From the NCBI GenBank assembly GCA_039028975.1, contig JBCCHB010000142.1:1-44620 (forward strand): DNA of 44,620 bases, written 5' to 3'. Every line of letters begins with the position of its first letter. Within the stretch, counting starts at the first letter, position 1. This DNA comes from JAHBNG01 sp039028975 (GTDB lineage: Bacteria; Chloroflexota; Anaerolineae; Caldilineales; Caldilineaceae). The notes beneath the pieces are model-generated. The model did no database searches. It saw only the letters and a list, made by a program, of their open reading frames with translations, and was not told where the DNA came from. The position numbers and the translations under genes are program-made. Below, in pieces: positions 26,248 to 35,482 of the stretch.

Positions 26248-28740
26248 ATGAAGCACAAAAATATAAATTTAATTTCCCTGCTGATTATCACCCTCACGGT
26301 ATTGATGGCTTGCAATGCAGACCAATTAGTGAATGATGGGACTGGAACCGTAAATCAGAGCGAAGCCACGACAGATCAGACACAGGCGTCTGAAACTGAT
26401 GATGAGGTGTCCGTAACTGAGGCCAAAACAGACGACACAGAAACTATGGAATCCGAAGCCACTGCATCGGAAACCACTGAAACAGACTTAGATGAAACCG
26501 ATGCTGAAGCAATCAATACCGAGCCACAGGATGCCACTGAACCAATTGAAAGTTCTGAAATTTCATCCGCAGAAGAGAATAACGACTCAGATGAGGCACA
26601 AATAGCCGAAGAAGGCGGACATGGCTCGAGGCCAGCCAATCGCCTCATCAACGAAAAGAGCCCTTATCTGTTACAGCACGCCTACAATCCGGTTGACTGG
26701 TATCCTTGGGGCGAAGAAGCATTTGCCAAAGCAGCAGCAGAAGACAAACCTATCTTTCTCTCGATTGGCTATTCAACCTGCCACTGGTGCCATGTTATGG
26801 AAGCGGAGTCCTTTGAAGATGAAGAAGTTGCGGCACTCATGAATGACGCATTCGTCGCGATTAAAGTTGATCGAGAAGAACGCCCAGATATTGATGGGAT
26901 CTATATGAATGTGGCCCACCTAATGCAAACACGAGGTGGTTGGCCACTTAACGTCGTCCTTACACCTGAAACGAAGCCCTTTTTCGTAGCAACCTACATC
27001 CCCAAAGAGAGCCGCTTCCAACGCGCTGGGATGATGGATTTGATTCCCCAAATTGAGACGGTCTGGCAGACCCGTCGTGACGAAATACTGGCTTTTGCCG
27101 ACGAAGTCACTGATGCGCTGCAGCCCCCTCGCATGAGCCAAGTAACGAACCTTGGTCAAAATATTGGTGAGGATCTTCTTGGGCCGAATACACTAGCCAA
27201 TGCCTTCGCACAGCTTAGTCAGCGCTTCGATCCAGTTTACGGCGGCTTTGGCACGGCACCTAAATTCCCTTCCCCCCATAATATGCTCTTTTTACTCCGT
27301 TATTGGCAACGAACAGGCAATGAGCAAGCGCTGCAGATGGTCGAGACAACGCTTCAATCTATGCGACAAGGCGGTGTCTATGACCAGATTGGATTTGGCT
27401 TCCACCGCTATTCAACCGACCAACAGTGGAAACTGCCTCACTTCGAGAAGATGCTCTATGACCAAGCCATGTTGTCCATGGCCTATACCGAAGTCTATGA
27501 AGCCACAAAGAACGAAGCATATCAGCGGATTGCTCGGGAGATCTTCACCTACGTTCTGCGCGACATGACAGATTCGCAAGGTGGCTTTTATTCTGCCGAA
27601 GATGCTGACAGCGAAGGAGAAGAGGGTATTTTCTATCTGTGGAGCGTAGAAGAGCTGAATGATTTACTTGGCCCAGATGACGCATCGTTGGTGACTACGA
27701 TGTCATCTATGACCGAGGAAGGCAACTTTCTAGAGGAAGCGACTCGTGAAGCAACGGGCAAGAACATCGTCTATTGGGAGCAATCCATTGATGAAACCGC
27801 GTCTGCTCTTGGGTTAACGCCCGATGAGCTAAATGAGCGCTTAGAAGTGATTCGGCAGGTTCTCTTCGATGTGCGGGAGGAGCGTATTCATCCTCATAAA
27901 GATGACAAAGTATTAACAGACTGGAATGGATTGATGATTGTAGCGTTAGCGAAAGCTGGACGCGCCTTTGATGAGCCGCTTTACATCAGCGCAGCCGTTA
28001 ATGCAGCTGACTTTCTTTTGGAGACGATGAAGAACCAAGACGGGCGACTGCTGCATCGATACCGGGAAGGTGAAGCCGGCCTGCTGGCCAATATTGATGA
28101 TTACGCGTTCATGGTTTGGGGTCTGCTGGAATTGTATGAATCGACCTTTGATCTCAGGTATCTTGAAGAAGCCATTAGGCTGAACAACGAATTAGAAACA
28201 CATTTTTGGGATGATTTCACGGGTGGTTTCTTCTTTACTCCAGACGATGGCGAAACACTTATTGCTCGTCAGAAGGAGATTTATGATGGTGCCATCCCCT
28301 CTGGGAATTCGGTTGCCATGTTGAATTTACTTCGGCTGGGGCGCATTACGGCAGATGCCAGCTATGAGGAGCGGGCGGATGAGGTAGGGAAAGCCTTCTC
28401 CTCACAAATTGCCAATAGTCCGACGGCCTATACTCAGCTAATGAGTGCCCTTGAATTTGGCTTGGGGCCATCCTATGAGGTTGTGATTGTGGGTGAAGAA
28501 GGCGCTGAGGATACGGAGGCGCTATTGCGAGCTTTACGAGATGCCTATGTACCCAACAAAGTGGTTTTGCTCCGTGGGCCTGATGACGATGCACCCATCA
28601 TCGAACTAGCTGAGTATGCCAAATACTATTACGAGATTGATGATAGCGCCACAGCCTACGTCTGCCAAAATTACATCTGTGAGTTGCCCACGAATGACCC
28701 AGAGACCATGGTCTCGCTCCTGGTGAAAGTAGAGGAATGA
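26248..28740 (+). CDS. Thioredoxin-like DUF255/YyaL protein, exported as a lipoprotein
   Basis: The 830-residue protein has three parts. A lipoprotein signal peptide with lipobox LMAC (Cys22) is followed by an acidic Ser/Thr/Glu-rich linker up to about residue 125. Then comes the DUF255 thioredoxin-like domain (NRLINEKSPYLLQHAYNPVD, with CHWC at 178-181) and a long alpha/alpha-toroid region like that of N-acylglucosamine epimerases (about 310-740). YyaL-type proteins are normally predicted to be cytoplasmic, so the lipoprotein signal is unusual. The CHWC pair could exchange electrons with the CcdA protein encoded 20 bases upstream. The true substrate is unknown. The stop overlaps closely with the start of the next gene (2 bases apart). 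Confidence 0.88.
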   Translation: MKHKNINLISLLIITLTVLMACNADQLVNDGTGTVNQSEATTDQTQASETDDEVSVTEAKTDDTETMESEATASETTETDLDETDAEAINTEPQDATEPIESSEISSAEENNDSDEAQIAEEGGHGSRPANRLINEKSPYLLQHAYNPVDWYPWGEEAFAKAAAEDKPIFLSIGYSTCHWCHVMEAESFEDEEVAALMNDAFVAIKVDREERPDIDGIYMNVAHLMQTRGGWPLNVVLTPETKPFFVATYIPKESRFQRAGMMDLIPQIETVWQTRRDEILAFADEVTDALQPPRMSQVTNLGQNIGEDLLGPNTLANAFAQLSQRFDPVYGGFGTAPKFPSPHNMLFLLRYWQRTGNEQALQMVETTLQSMRQGGVYDQIGFGFHRYSTDQQWKLPHFEKMLYDQAMLSMAYTEVYEATKNEAYQRIAREIFTYVLRDMTDSQGGFYSAEDADSEGEEGIFYLWSVEELNDLLGPDDASLVTTMSSMTEEGNFLEEATREATGKNIVYWEQSIDETASALGLTPDELNERLEVIRQVLFDVREERIHPHKDDKVLTDWNGLMIVALAKAGRAFDEPLYISAAVNAADFLLETMKNQDGRLLHRYREGEAGLLANIDDYAFMVWGLLELYESTFDLRYLEEAIRLNNELETHFWDDFTGGFFFTPDDGETLIARQKEIYDGAIPSGNSVAMLNLLRLGRITADASYEERADEVGKAFSSQIANSPTAYTQLMSALEFGLGPSYEVVIVGEEGAEDTEALLRALRDAYVPNKVVLLRGPDDDAPIIELAEYAKYYYEIDDSATAYVCQNYICELPTNDPETMVSLLVKVEE

Positions 28741-28741
28741 G

Positions 28742-29380
28742 ATGCTCACGAATCAAGTCCGACTATTGCTTGTACCCCTCATTCTATGCGTTCTCTCTGG
28801 CTGCTTTGGCCCTGAAGCCAACAAAGAGATAGATTCAGTTGGCTCTACGGCTGAAAATCCGCCTATTACAGAGGGCAGTGAATCTACGCATAAGAGTGCC
28901 GAAGCGGGGGGAAGCGCTAATCGTGAGCCAAAGGCCGAGACGGCAGGAGAGCAAGAGAGTGAGCCAGCGGAGTTGGCGACCAACTTCACCATGCAGACGC
29001 TAGGAGGTGATGAGCTCTCATTAGAGGCTCTACGGGGGCGCTATGTACTCGTCAATTTCTGGGCCACTTGGTGCATTCCCTGTCGTAAAGAGATGCCTTA
29101 TTTACAACAGATCTCAGATAAGTATGATGGACAGCTCGTCGTGCTCGGTGTGAATATGCGTGAGAAAGCCGAACGCGTTCAACCTTTTATAGACGAAATG
29201 GGATTAACTATCCCCATTCTTCTCAATCCCCCAAATGAGTTACTTTTGGAACACAACGTTCGTGGCTTGCCAATATCCTATATCGTTGATCCAGAGGGAG
29301 CAATCGTCTATCGGAAAATCGGCGAAATTCTTCCCGAAGAATTTGATCCTTGGTTGCACGAGCATTTAGAACAAAGTTGA
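28742..29380 (+). CDS. TlpA/ResA-like thioredoxin-fold lipoprotein
   Basis: The 212-residue extracytoplasmic thiol-disulfide reductase has a signal peptide with lipobox LSGC (Cys21), then an acidic linker to about residue 75 and a thioredoxin fold with NFWATWCIPCRKEMPYL (redox cysteines 111 and 114). The cis-proline segment is RGLPISYIVDPEG. Proteins of this type receive electrons from CcdA and reduce apo-cytochromes or other exported proteins. It begins 2 bases after the DUF255 gene, so translation is probably coupled. Confidence 0.92.
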   Translation: MLTNQVRLLLVPLILCVLSGCFGPEANKEIDSVGSTAENPPITEGSESTHKSAEAGGSANREPKAETAGEQESEPAELATNFTMQTLGGDELSLEALRGRYVLVNFWATWCIPCRKEMPYLQQISDKYDGQLVVLGVNMREKAERVQPFIDEMGLTIPILLNPPNELLLEHNVRGLPISYIVDPEGAIVYRKIGEILPEEFDPWLHEHLEQS

Positions 29381-29400
29381 TTGTACAAGGTTAATTACAG

Positions 29401-30078
29401 ATGGCCAGAAAAACGAAAACGAACACAAAAGCGAAAAAAAATAAAGCACAAAGAGAGACGCCGGTCTCTGCCCGGGTAAGGCGGCAAGCAGAAAGGCAAG
29501 AAGCAGCCCGGGAGCGCTCGAACAGAAACCGCCTCTTGATTGGTTCCGCTGCTTGCTTGGTAGCTCTGGTCGGTCTATTTTTCTACCTGAACTCCCGCAC
29601 TGCTGCTGGCGTGACGGGTGAAGAGACCTATGAGACCCAAGGGAACAATCACATTGAATATGGACAACGGTCACCAACTCCCTATAACAGCACTCCTCCT
29701 TCGTCTGGTTATCACTACGGGAATCTGGCAGCATGGGACATCTACGAAGATCCCATTCGATATGAGCAATTGGTTCACAATCTTGAGGATGGTGGCGTTG
29801 TTGTCTACTACCAGTGCGAAGAAGCATGTCCCGACCTTGTTGAGCAGTTAACCGATCTTGTGACACCCTATATTGATGGAGGCCGTCATGTTATACTTTT
29901 ACCCAACAGACCTGATTGGACTGTTGGCGATGGAGAACCTCTACATCAAGATATGGGGGCCAGAATTGCCCTGACAGCATGGACAAAAGTTCTCAAACTT
30001 GACGAATTTGACGCTGATAAAATCGATCATTTTATTCGCCGTTATGTTGGGATTGATCATCATCCAGGGAGATACTGA
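29401..30078 (+). CDS. DUF3105-family membrane-anchored protein
   Basis: The 225-residue protein has a very basic N-terminus (RKTKTNTKAKKNKAQRE), one membrane segment (RLLIGSAACLVALVGLFFYL, about residues 41-60) and an outside DUF3105 domain. The domain's typical pattern is visible: YNSTPPSSGYHYGNLAAWDIY, GGVVVYYQC, then CPDLVEQL and a C-terminal RYVGIDHHPGRY. The function of DUF3105 is unknown. It contains two conserved-looking cysteines (YQCEEAC), which fits its position behind the thiol-redox genes. It starts 20 bases after the TlpA-like gene. Confidence 0.85.
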   Translation: MARKTKTNTKAKKNKAQRETPVSARVRRQAERQEAARERSNRNRLLIGSAACLVALVGLFFYLNSRTAAGVTGEETYETQGNNHIEYGQRSPTPYNSTPPSSGYHYGNLAAWDIYEDPIRYEQLVHNLEDGGVVVYYQCEEACPDLVEQLTDLVTPYIDGGRHVILLPNRPDWTVGDGEPLHQDMGARIALTAWTKVLKLDEFDADKIDHFIRRYVGIDHHPGRY

Positions 30079-30350
30079 GAATCAGTAGTTTTTCATGGAT
30101 CAAGCGGCACCATGGAGGATGAAAAAGATCCTGCTGATCCATCTAATCCATGTCCTATTTTTCAGGGCAGTTTACACATTTGCCTTAAATGGTAGATCGA
30201 TTCAAAGAGCGCTACCTTTTGCACAATATAGATGGCCAGATAAAGTTTGCCCTCTTTTTCCGGAATTTGTTAGAGTACGCTGGGTAAAAGCCGGGACAAA
30301 ACTTTTCTGGCGGGGCTATATCAAACCGTTATTGAAGAGGAACTCAATAG

Positions 30351-31313
30351 ATGATCCAAGAGCCGATATCCACACCTAGCCAAAACACTCAATCCTCATC
30401 TAAACAGACAGTTGGGCTATCCGATATGGCAGTAACAGAGTCATCTATATCAGCAGCCGCAGGAAACCAGCCGTTGCGTCACCATCAGCGCTGGTACATT
30501 GTTGGTATCATAGTCGCATTTGGGTTGCTCACATGGCCTACATGGCAATGGCTGTGGAGAGAGTGGATGGCCAATGAGTATTACAGCCACGGCATCTTGG
30601 TTCTTCCGGCAGCAATCTTTTTGGCCTGGCGTCGGTTAACCTTGGATCCAGAGGCTCAGCCTTCCTGGCTCCATTATGATTATCGCTCGCTATTGCTGCT
30701 CGGAATTAGCCTCATCCTCTATGTTTACTGGCTCAATGATAGAGCATACTATCTTGCGGCATTTGCTATGGTGGGATTGGTGGCAGGGTTAGTGGGAACG
30801 ACTCTTAGTTGGCGGACGCTACGACACCTCATCTTTCCCATCTGCTACTTGGCAATGATGGTACCGATTCCCATCATTGAACGCACAACCTATCCGTTGG
30901 CTCTCTTTACTGGCGTCTGCTCAGGGGCATTGGTTCGCTTTTTCGGCCTCCCAATCCACATTGTGGGCAACGCCGTGCAAATGCCAGGAACGGACCTGTT
31001 GATCGGCGCTCAATGTAGTGGAATCAACTCTATGATTACACTGATTGCACTGACCTCTCTCTGTGCCTATCTTTTTAATGGACCTCTGTGGGGAAAGATT
31101 GGTCTGGTCTTACTAGCGATCCCACTGTCTATGTTGGGGAATATTCTGAGAGTAGGCAACCTGCTTTATATTGCCTACTACTGGGGCGTTGATGCGGCGT
31201 TTACCTTCTATCACGACTATTCGGGCTTTGTCTTCTTTGCCCTTGTGCTTCTACTTCTACTGCCATTGCTCCGATTATTGCGTCTAAAATCGCTTCGAAT
31301 GGATGTGATCTAA
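30351..31313 (+). CDS. Exosortase/archaeosortase-family transpeptidase
   Basis: The 320-residue polytopic membrane protein (about eight segments) belongs to the exosortase family, which cleaves C-terminal sorting signals of exported proteins. The catalytic triad is present: Cys222 (GAQCSGINSMI), Arg267 (MLGNILRVGNL) and His288 (FTFYHDYSGFVFF). A soluble N-terminus of about 45 residues precedes the first segment. No PEP-CTERM or similar target protein and no polysaccharide cluster is visible in the window. The ATG at 30351 is chosen; later Met26 is possible. Convergent with the Rieske gene, with only 2 bases between the stops. Confidence 0.88.
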   Translation: MIQEPISTPSQNTQSSSKQTVGLSDMAVTESSISAAAGNQPLRHHQRWYIVGIIVAFGLLTWPTWQWLWREWMANEYYSHGILVLPAAIFLAWRRLTLDPEAQPSWLHYDYRSLLLLGISLILYVYWLNDRAYYLAAFAMVGLVAGLVGTTLSWRTLRHLIFPICYLAMMVPIPIIERTTYPLALFTGVCSGALVRFFGLPIHIVGNAVQMPGTDLLIGAQCSGINSMITLIALTSLCAYLFNGPLWGKIGLVLLAIPLSMLGNILRVGNLLYIAYYWGVDAAFTFYHDYSGFVFFALVLLLLLPLLRLLRLKSLRMDVI

Positions 31314-31315
31314 TC

Positions 31316-31681
31316 TCATGGACGCCTGGCCATAACGATGGAGATCGTTTCTCCCTCCACCTCTACAGGATAGGTAAGCAGCTTCTTTCTATCCGTTAGA
31401 CATTCTCCGGTAAGCAGATCAAACTCCCATCCATGCCATGGGCAGGCCAGAATCTCTCCGTCACGTCCCCAATGATACTCTTCTGGAGGCGAAGGAAGGG
31501 TTGTACCGCTTACCCTTCCTAGACAAACAGGGGCCAGTTCATGGGGACATAGATTGAGCACGGCCACATATTGGCCATTGACGTTAAAGAGGCCGATAGA
31601 CTTTCCATTTACCTCCACAATTTTGCGTTCTCCAGAAGGAACTTCGCCCATCTGGGCAACGGCAATCTTCTGTTTGGTCAT
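31316..31681 (-). CDS. Rieske-type [2Fe-2S] ferredoxin
   Basis: The 121-residue soluble protein consists of one Rieske domain. Cluster ligands are Cys45/His47 (NLCPHELAP) and Cys80/His83 (CPWHGWEFDL). Such small Rieske proteins pass electrons to ring-hydroxylating or other oxygenases, or serve as redox partners of unknown enzymes. It ends a minus-strand series with the sugar-type ABC importer, but no oxygenase subunit is adjacent. GGTGGTG precedes the start. Confidence 0.9.
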   Translation of the reverse strand: MTKQKIAVAQMGEVPSGERKIVEVNGKSIGLFNVNGQYVAVLNLCPHELAPVCLGRVSGTTLPSPPEEYHWGRDGEILACPWHGWEFDLLTGECLTDRKKLLTYPVEVEGETISIVMARRP

Positions 31682-31756
31682 AGTTCACCACCTATTCATC
31701 CGTTCAGAGAGCACGCCCACATGCGGCACGCGGCGCAGCTAGCCCTAACTCCACCA

Positions 31757-32608
31757 CTATCGCCCTGCAATACCAGACATCTGAATCCCGCTGATAAAAT
31801 ATCGCTGAGCAAAGAAGAAGAGAATCAGCAGCGGTAAGATCATGGCCGTAGAAGCAGCCATCATCAGGTTCCACTCAGTCGAGTAGAGATCCTTGAAGCC
31901 CTGCAAGCCGATAGCCATGGTCCACTTCTCAGTGCTCTGCAGATAAATAAGCGGCAAGAAGAAATCGTTCCAATGATGGATAAAAGAGAAGATGGCGACA
32001 GTCGCCAATACAGGTTTAGAGAGGGGCAAAATAATCGACCAATAGGTGCGGAAATTGCTGGCCCCGTCAATGCGAGCCGCTTCATCTAGCTCATAGGGAA
32101 TGGTCATGAAGAATTGACGGAAGAGAAAAATATTGAATGGACCGCCCCCTAGCCAAAAGGGAACTGTAAGAGGCAAAAAGGTATTGATCCACTTCAGGCT
32201 GCGAAAGACAATAAAGGTAGGAATCAGGGTTACGATGCTTGGCAGCATGATGGTTGAAAGTACCAGGATAAAGAGAAATTCTCGCCCCGGAAATCGCAGT
32301 CGGGCAAAGGCAAAGGCGGTCAATGAACCAGAGAGGACCGTTCCCATTGTAGCCCAAAAGACCACCGCTAAAGTATTCCAGAAGTATCTGCCAAAATCAA
32401 CAGCCTGAAATGCATCCGGGTAGTTCTGCCAAACCACCGGGCGAGGAATCCACTCTGGTGGCATGAGAAAGGTCTGGGCGCCGGTTTTAAGCGAGGTAGA
32501 CATAAGCCAGATCAGTGGCAAGGCCAGCGTGAGGGCAAAGAAGCTCAGCACAATGTACCAGAAGGCGTCCATTAGAATCCGCCGCGACCGTTTAGAAAGG
32601 TGAATCAT
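31757..32608 (-). CDS. ABC sugar importer permease, MalG type
   Basis: The 283-residue inner-membrane permease of the carbohydrate-uptake-1 ABC family has six segments. The coupling motif reads EAARIDGASNFRTYWSIILPLSKP (EAA loop, about residues 180-203). Together with the upstream MalF-type subunit it forms the channel through which the substrate from the binding protein passes. The start overlaps the end of the MalF-type gene by 4 bases. No ATP-binding subunit is encoded here; a shared MsmK/MalK-like ATPase elsewhere is likely. Confidence 0.92.
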   Translation of the reverse strand: MIHLSKRSRRILMDAFWYIVLSFFALTLALPLIWLMSTSLKTGAQTFLMPPEWIPRPVVWQNYPDAFQAVDFGRYFWNTLAVVFWATMGTVLSGSLTAFAFARLRFPGREFLFILVLSTIMLPSIVTLIPTFIVFRSLKWINTFLPLTVPFWLGGGPFNIFLFRQFFMTIPYELDEAARIDGASNFRTYWSIILPLSKPVLATVAIFSFIHHWNDFFLPLIYLQSTEKWTMAIGLQGFKDLYSTEWNLMMAASTAMILPLLILFFFAQRYFISGIQMSGIAGR

Positions 32609-33516
32609 TCGCGCAGATCTCCCTCATAGAAGACCCAGCGGTCAGAGAGGCGAAACTGAATCAAAGTAAAGAAGAGAATGATCACAAAGAGTATCCACGC
32701 CATAGCTGATGCATAGCCCATGCGGAAATTTTCAAATGCTGCCCGGTAAAGATAGAGCAGATAGAAGAGCGTAGAGTAACTAGGACCGCCCTCGGTCATG
32801 ATATAGGCCTGGGTAAAGACTTGAAAAGCCCCAATAATAGCAATAATCAAATTGAAGAAGAGGGCCGGTGTTAGCAGAGGCAACGTCACTTTACGAAACT
32901 TTTGCAATCCATTAGCGCCGTCGATCTCCGCCGCTTCATAGAGCTGTTGCGGTATCCCCTTGAGACCCGCCAGCAGAATCACCATTTGCCCGCCAATGGT
33001 CCAGAAGCTCATAATGATAAATGATGGTTTGGATAGCCTGGGATCCTGAAGCCAATATAATCCTTCAATGCCGAACCAGCCCAGAAGTGCATTGGCCAGC
33101 CCCCACTGAGGATGAAAGATCCACATCCACAAGATGGCGTTGGCCACTGCAGGTGTAAGGGATGGCACATAGTATAGTGTACGAAAGAGGCGAATGCCCC
33201 GCAGATTCATATTCATGGCCAAAGCGGCCAGGAGCGCAAGAAAGAGGTGCAAAGGTACGCCCAAAAAGACGTAGTACGCGGTATTCCACAGGGAGAGATA
33301 AAATCGGTCATCAGCAAAGAGCTTTTGATACTGCTCCAGACCAACCCAAACCGATGCCGAAACTATCTCCCAGCGTGTAAACGAAATATAGAGGGACCCC
33401 AGCATGGGTCCTGCAGTAAAGAGCAAAAACCCGATAAGCCAGGGAGCGATAAAGATGTAGGCATCGCGGCGCTCCTTCCAGAGAAGGCCGCGACGTCTTG
33501 AACCAAGAACCGTCAT
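32605..33516 (-). CDS. ABC sugar importer permease, MalF type
   Basis: The 303-residue partner permease has six membrane segments, a short cytoplasmic N-terminus (RRRGLLWKERRDAYIF) and the EAA loop EAAEIDGANGLQKFRKVTLP near residue 197. It follows the binding-protein gene by 95 bases and overlaps the second permease gene by 4 bases, so these form one operon. Confidence 0.92.
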   Translation of the reverse strand: MTVLGSRRRGLLWKERRDAYIFIAPWLIGFLLFTAGPMLGSLYISFTRWEIVSASVWVGLEQYQKLFADDRFYLSLWNTAYYVFLGVPLHLFLALLAALAMNMNLRGIRLFRTLYYVPSLTPAVANAILWMWIFHPQWGLANALLGWFGIEGLYWLQDPRLSKPSFIIMSFWTIGGQMVILLAGLKGIPQQLYEAAEIDGANGLQKFRKVTLPLLTPALFFNLIIAIIGAFQVFTQAYIMTEGGPSYSTLFYLLYLYRAAFENFRMGYASAMAWILFVIILFFTLIQFRLSDRWVFYEGDLRE

Positions 33517-33611
33517 ATCATCTCAATCAGTCTTTATCAATCTTGTGTCGATTCATTCCACTAAGTGATACTTACTCTTTCGATCACTCTTTCCCTCTAC
33601 AGCTTGCCAGG

Positions 33612-34952
33612 TTACGCACTTGGCAACGCTGCAATCAGCTCATTCACCCGATCCGCGATTCCGTCCAAAGTACTCTGGGCGTCGGCTTGTTCAATGCCAT
33701 AAATGGCGTCGAGGGCGGGCTGAATCTCCCGGTGGACGCCAATCCAGTCACCGGCCACTGGTTCGGGGCGACCGTAGTCGAAGGCATCGATGATGATCTG
33801 GAAGCTGGCTGGCCCGCCGTCATCGAAGAGGGCCGGGTCACTGGCTACAGATTTGAGGGAGGGCAGGCTCAAGCCACCATCCACCCAGTGGCGATAAGCG
33901 CTCTCGGAACCTAGCTTTTTGAGGAAACTCCATGCAGCCTCCTGATGCGCTGTACCAGAATAGATGCTGTGTCCAGCCGAGGCTACTCGGGTTGTGCGTG
34001 ACTGATCTGCATTAACGGGCAGGTGAGCCACATCCCACTCAAATTCGGCTGACTGAATGCCGCTAAAGACGCTGAATTGGGGGAACATGCCGATTCGGCC
34101 GGTGGTAAAGAGATCGGCAGTCGAGAAACCGCCCTTTTCCACGCCAGGGATATGGAGTTCATCCGTATGCCAACCTGTAATCTCTTCCACAACGGCAACG
34201 TTTTCCGACGCATTCATGGTGTATTCGGTGCGGTCAGCATTGAGTACGTCACCCCCATTTTGCCACATACGGCACCAAGTATTACGATTCAAGTTAAAGT
34301 CAGCCATACCATAGATCTTCTCCGCTCCTTCTCCAGAGGTAACAGCCGATGCGGCAGCCAAGAAATCGTCCCAGGTCCAGCTATCAGTGGGTGCCGCAAC
34401 ACCGGCAGCATCCAGCAATTCCTTGTTATATATGATCACCGTACTGGTGGTCTCCCTAGGGAAGCCGACCTGCTTGCCATCTACATTGAAGTCTGCCCAA
34501 GCCGCAGGCAGATAATCTTCTCCCTTAATCTCGTCATCAGAGGCCAAGAAATCAGATACATCTAATTGAATGTCACGCTTGGATTGACCAGCGTTGGTAT
34601 AGCTATGCGCCCAGTAGGTATCTGGTGCTTCGCCAGCTGCAATGAGCGTGAGCAGCTTTGTCTGCACTTCAATGGCACCACCTGGCTCTAACTGCATGGT
34701 CACCTCTACATCAGAATTTTCCTCGTGGAATTGATCAATAAGGGGCTGATAACGGTTGATGGCTGCTTCACCACCACCTTGAGAGAGATAGGTAATTGAG
34801 GTTACCTCGCTGCTCATCTCACCGCCCCCTGAATCAGAAGGAGCGGCAACGGGTGTACATGCGGCCAATGCAGTGACACTGGCGCCGACGGAGGCCAATC
34901 GTAAGAAATTACGTCGGCTTAATTTTCCTGTTAATTGTAGCTCTTTTGCCAT
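33612..34952 (-). CDS. Extracellular sugar-type solute-binding lipoprotein
   Basis: The 446-residue binding protein feeds the ABC importer encoded next to it. The N-terminus has a twin-arginine motif (SRRNFLRL) and a lipobox (ALAAC), so it is probably exported folded and lipid-anchored. The body resembles family-1 solute-binding proteins (ITYLSQGGGEAAINRYQPLI, FHEENSDVEVTMQ, YYNKEL-like IIYNKELLDAAGV, FPRETTSTV). The ligand is likely a carbohydrate or sugar derivative, given the linked enolase-superfamily and amidohydrolase genes. The start ATG at 34952 is preceded by AGGAGA; an open frame upstream to 35036 lacks similarity. Confidence 0.92.
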   Translation of the reverse strand: MAKELQLTGKLSRRNFLRLASVGASVTALAACTPVAAPSDSGGGEMSSEVTSITYLSQGGGEAAINRYQPLIDQFHEENSDVEVTMQLEPGGAIEVQTKLLTLIAAGEAPDTYWAHSYTNAGQSKRDIQLDVSDFLASDDEIKGEDYLPAAWADFNVDGKQVGFPRETTSTVIIYNKELLDAAGVAAPTDSWTWDDFLAAASAVTSGEGAEKIYGMADFNLNRNTWCRMWQNGGDVLNADRTEYTMNASENVAVVEEITGWHTDELHIPGVEKGGFSTADLFTTGRIGMFPQFSVFSGIQSAEFEWDVAHLPVNADQSRTTRVASAGHSIYSGTAHQEAAWSFLKKLGSESAYRHWVDGGLSLPSLKSVASDPALFDDGGPASFQIIIDAFDYGRPEPVAGDWIGVHREIQPALDAIYGIEQADAQSTLDGIADRVNELIAALPSA

Positions 34953-35482
34953 GATTCTGTCTTCTCCTGTGTTGTGATGGATATGCTCAGGAAACCGCAC
35001 AATGAGAGGGTAGTAAACCCCTGTATAAATAGTCATCGAACCCGAGAGGATCTTCAGTCAGGACGAGAGACTGTTTATGTGTGCAAGAATTTACGCTCAA
35101 CCGTACCATTACTGTGTGGTGCAGCGTGGAGAGGGAATCCTTCGCTGTGGTCTATTGATATGTATCGCAGGAAGAGTCTTGTCCCAGACTTTTGACCAAT
35201 CTACCTTGGGAATTTCCGGTAGAAGATGAGATTATCTCGGATCTGTCATTTCTGAGCTTGCCCTGTTCGGCCACGGGCGCCAAGCGCCAATTGAACCGAA
35301 GGGAGTGCAACGAGGAGAAATCTTCTGTTGGTGATGCCCAAATCTCTCGCTTCACTTGGAATGACAGCACCCAACCCTTGGTGTGTGATAATCTCACATT
35401 TATCACAGAATTCCCGCAAAGGGAGGACAGCACTTTTCTGGATATCTATACTGAAGTTAGACACAGCACAAAGCGTATCTGA
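34953..35482. other. Leader of the importer operon with a dispersed repeat
   Basis: The stretch holds no supported gene. The open frames on both strands at 35152-35482 are translations of a dispersed repeat (35241-35368). Promoters of the importer operon should lie between about 34970 and 35240, but no box stands out. Confidence 0.5.
35241..35368. repeat. Dispersed intergenic repeat with TGTCATT ends
   Basis: Left end CTGTCATTTCTGAG and, on the opposite strand, CTGTCATTCCAAGTGAAGCG. The latter matches the widespread bacterial repeat whose hallmark is TGTCATTCCGAGCGAAGCGA. The two ends face each other as inverted repeats about 128 bp apart. Shorter related pieces are at 17431-17456 and 38596-38626. 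Confidence 0.65.

Noticed and set aside
30095..30379. 94-residue plus-strand open frame between the DUF3105 and exosortase genes
   Set aside because: No ribosome-binding site, basic and aromatic-rich sequence without family resemblance, and it overlaps the exosortase start. Most likely non-coding.
33498..33914. 138-residue plus-strand frame opposite the binding-protein gene
   Set aside because: Antisense shadow of a clear solute-binding protein; no independent support.
35152..35482. Open frames on both strands upstream of the importer operon
   Set aside because: They are translations of the TGTCATT dispersed repeat; no start signals and no conserved protein sequence.
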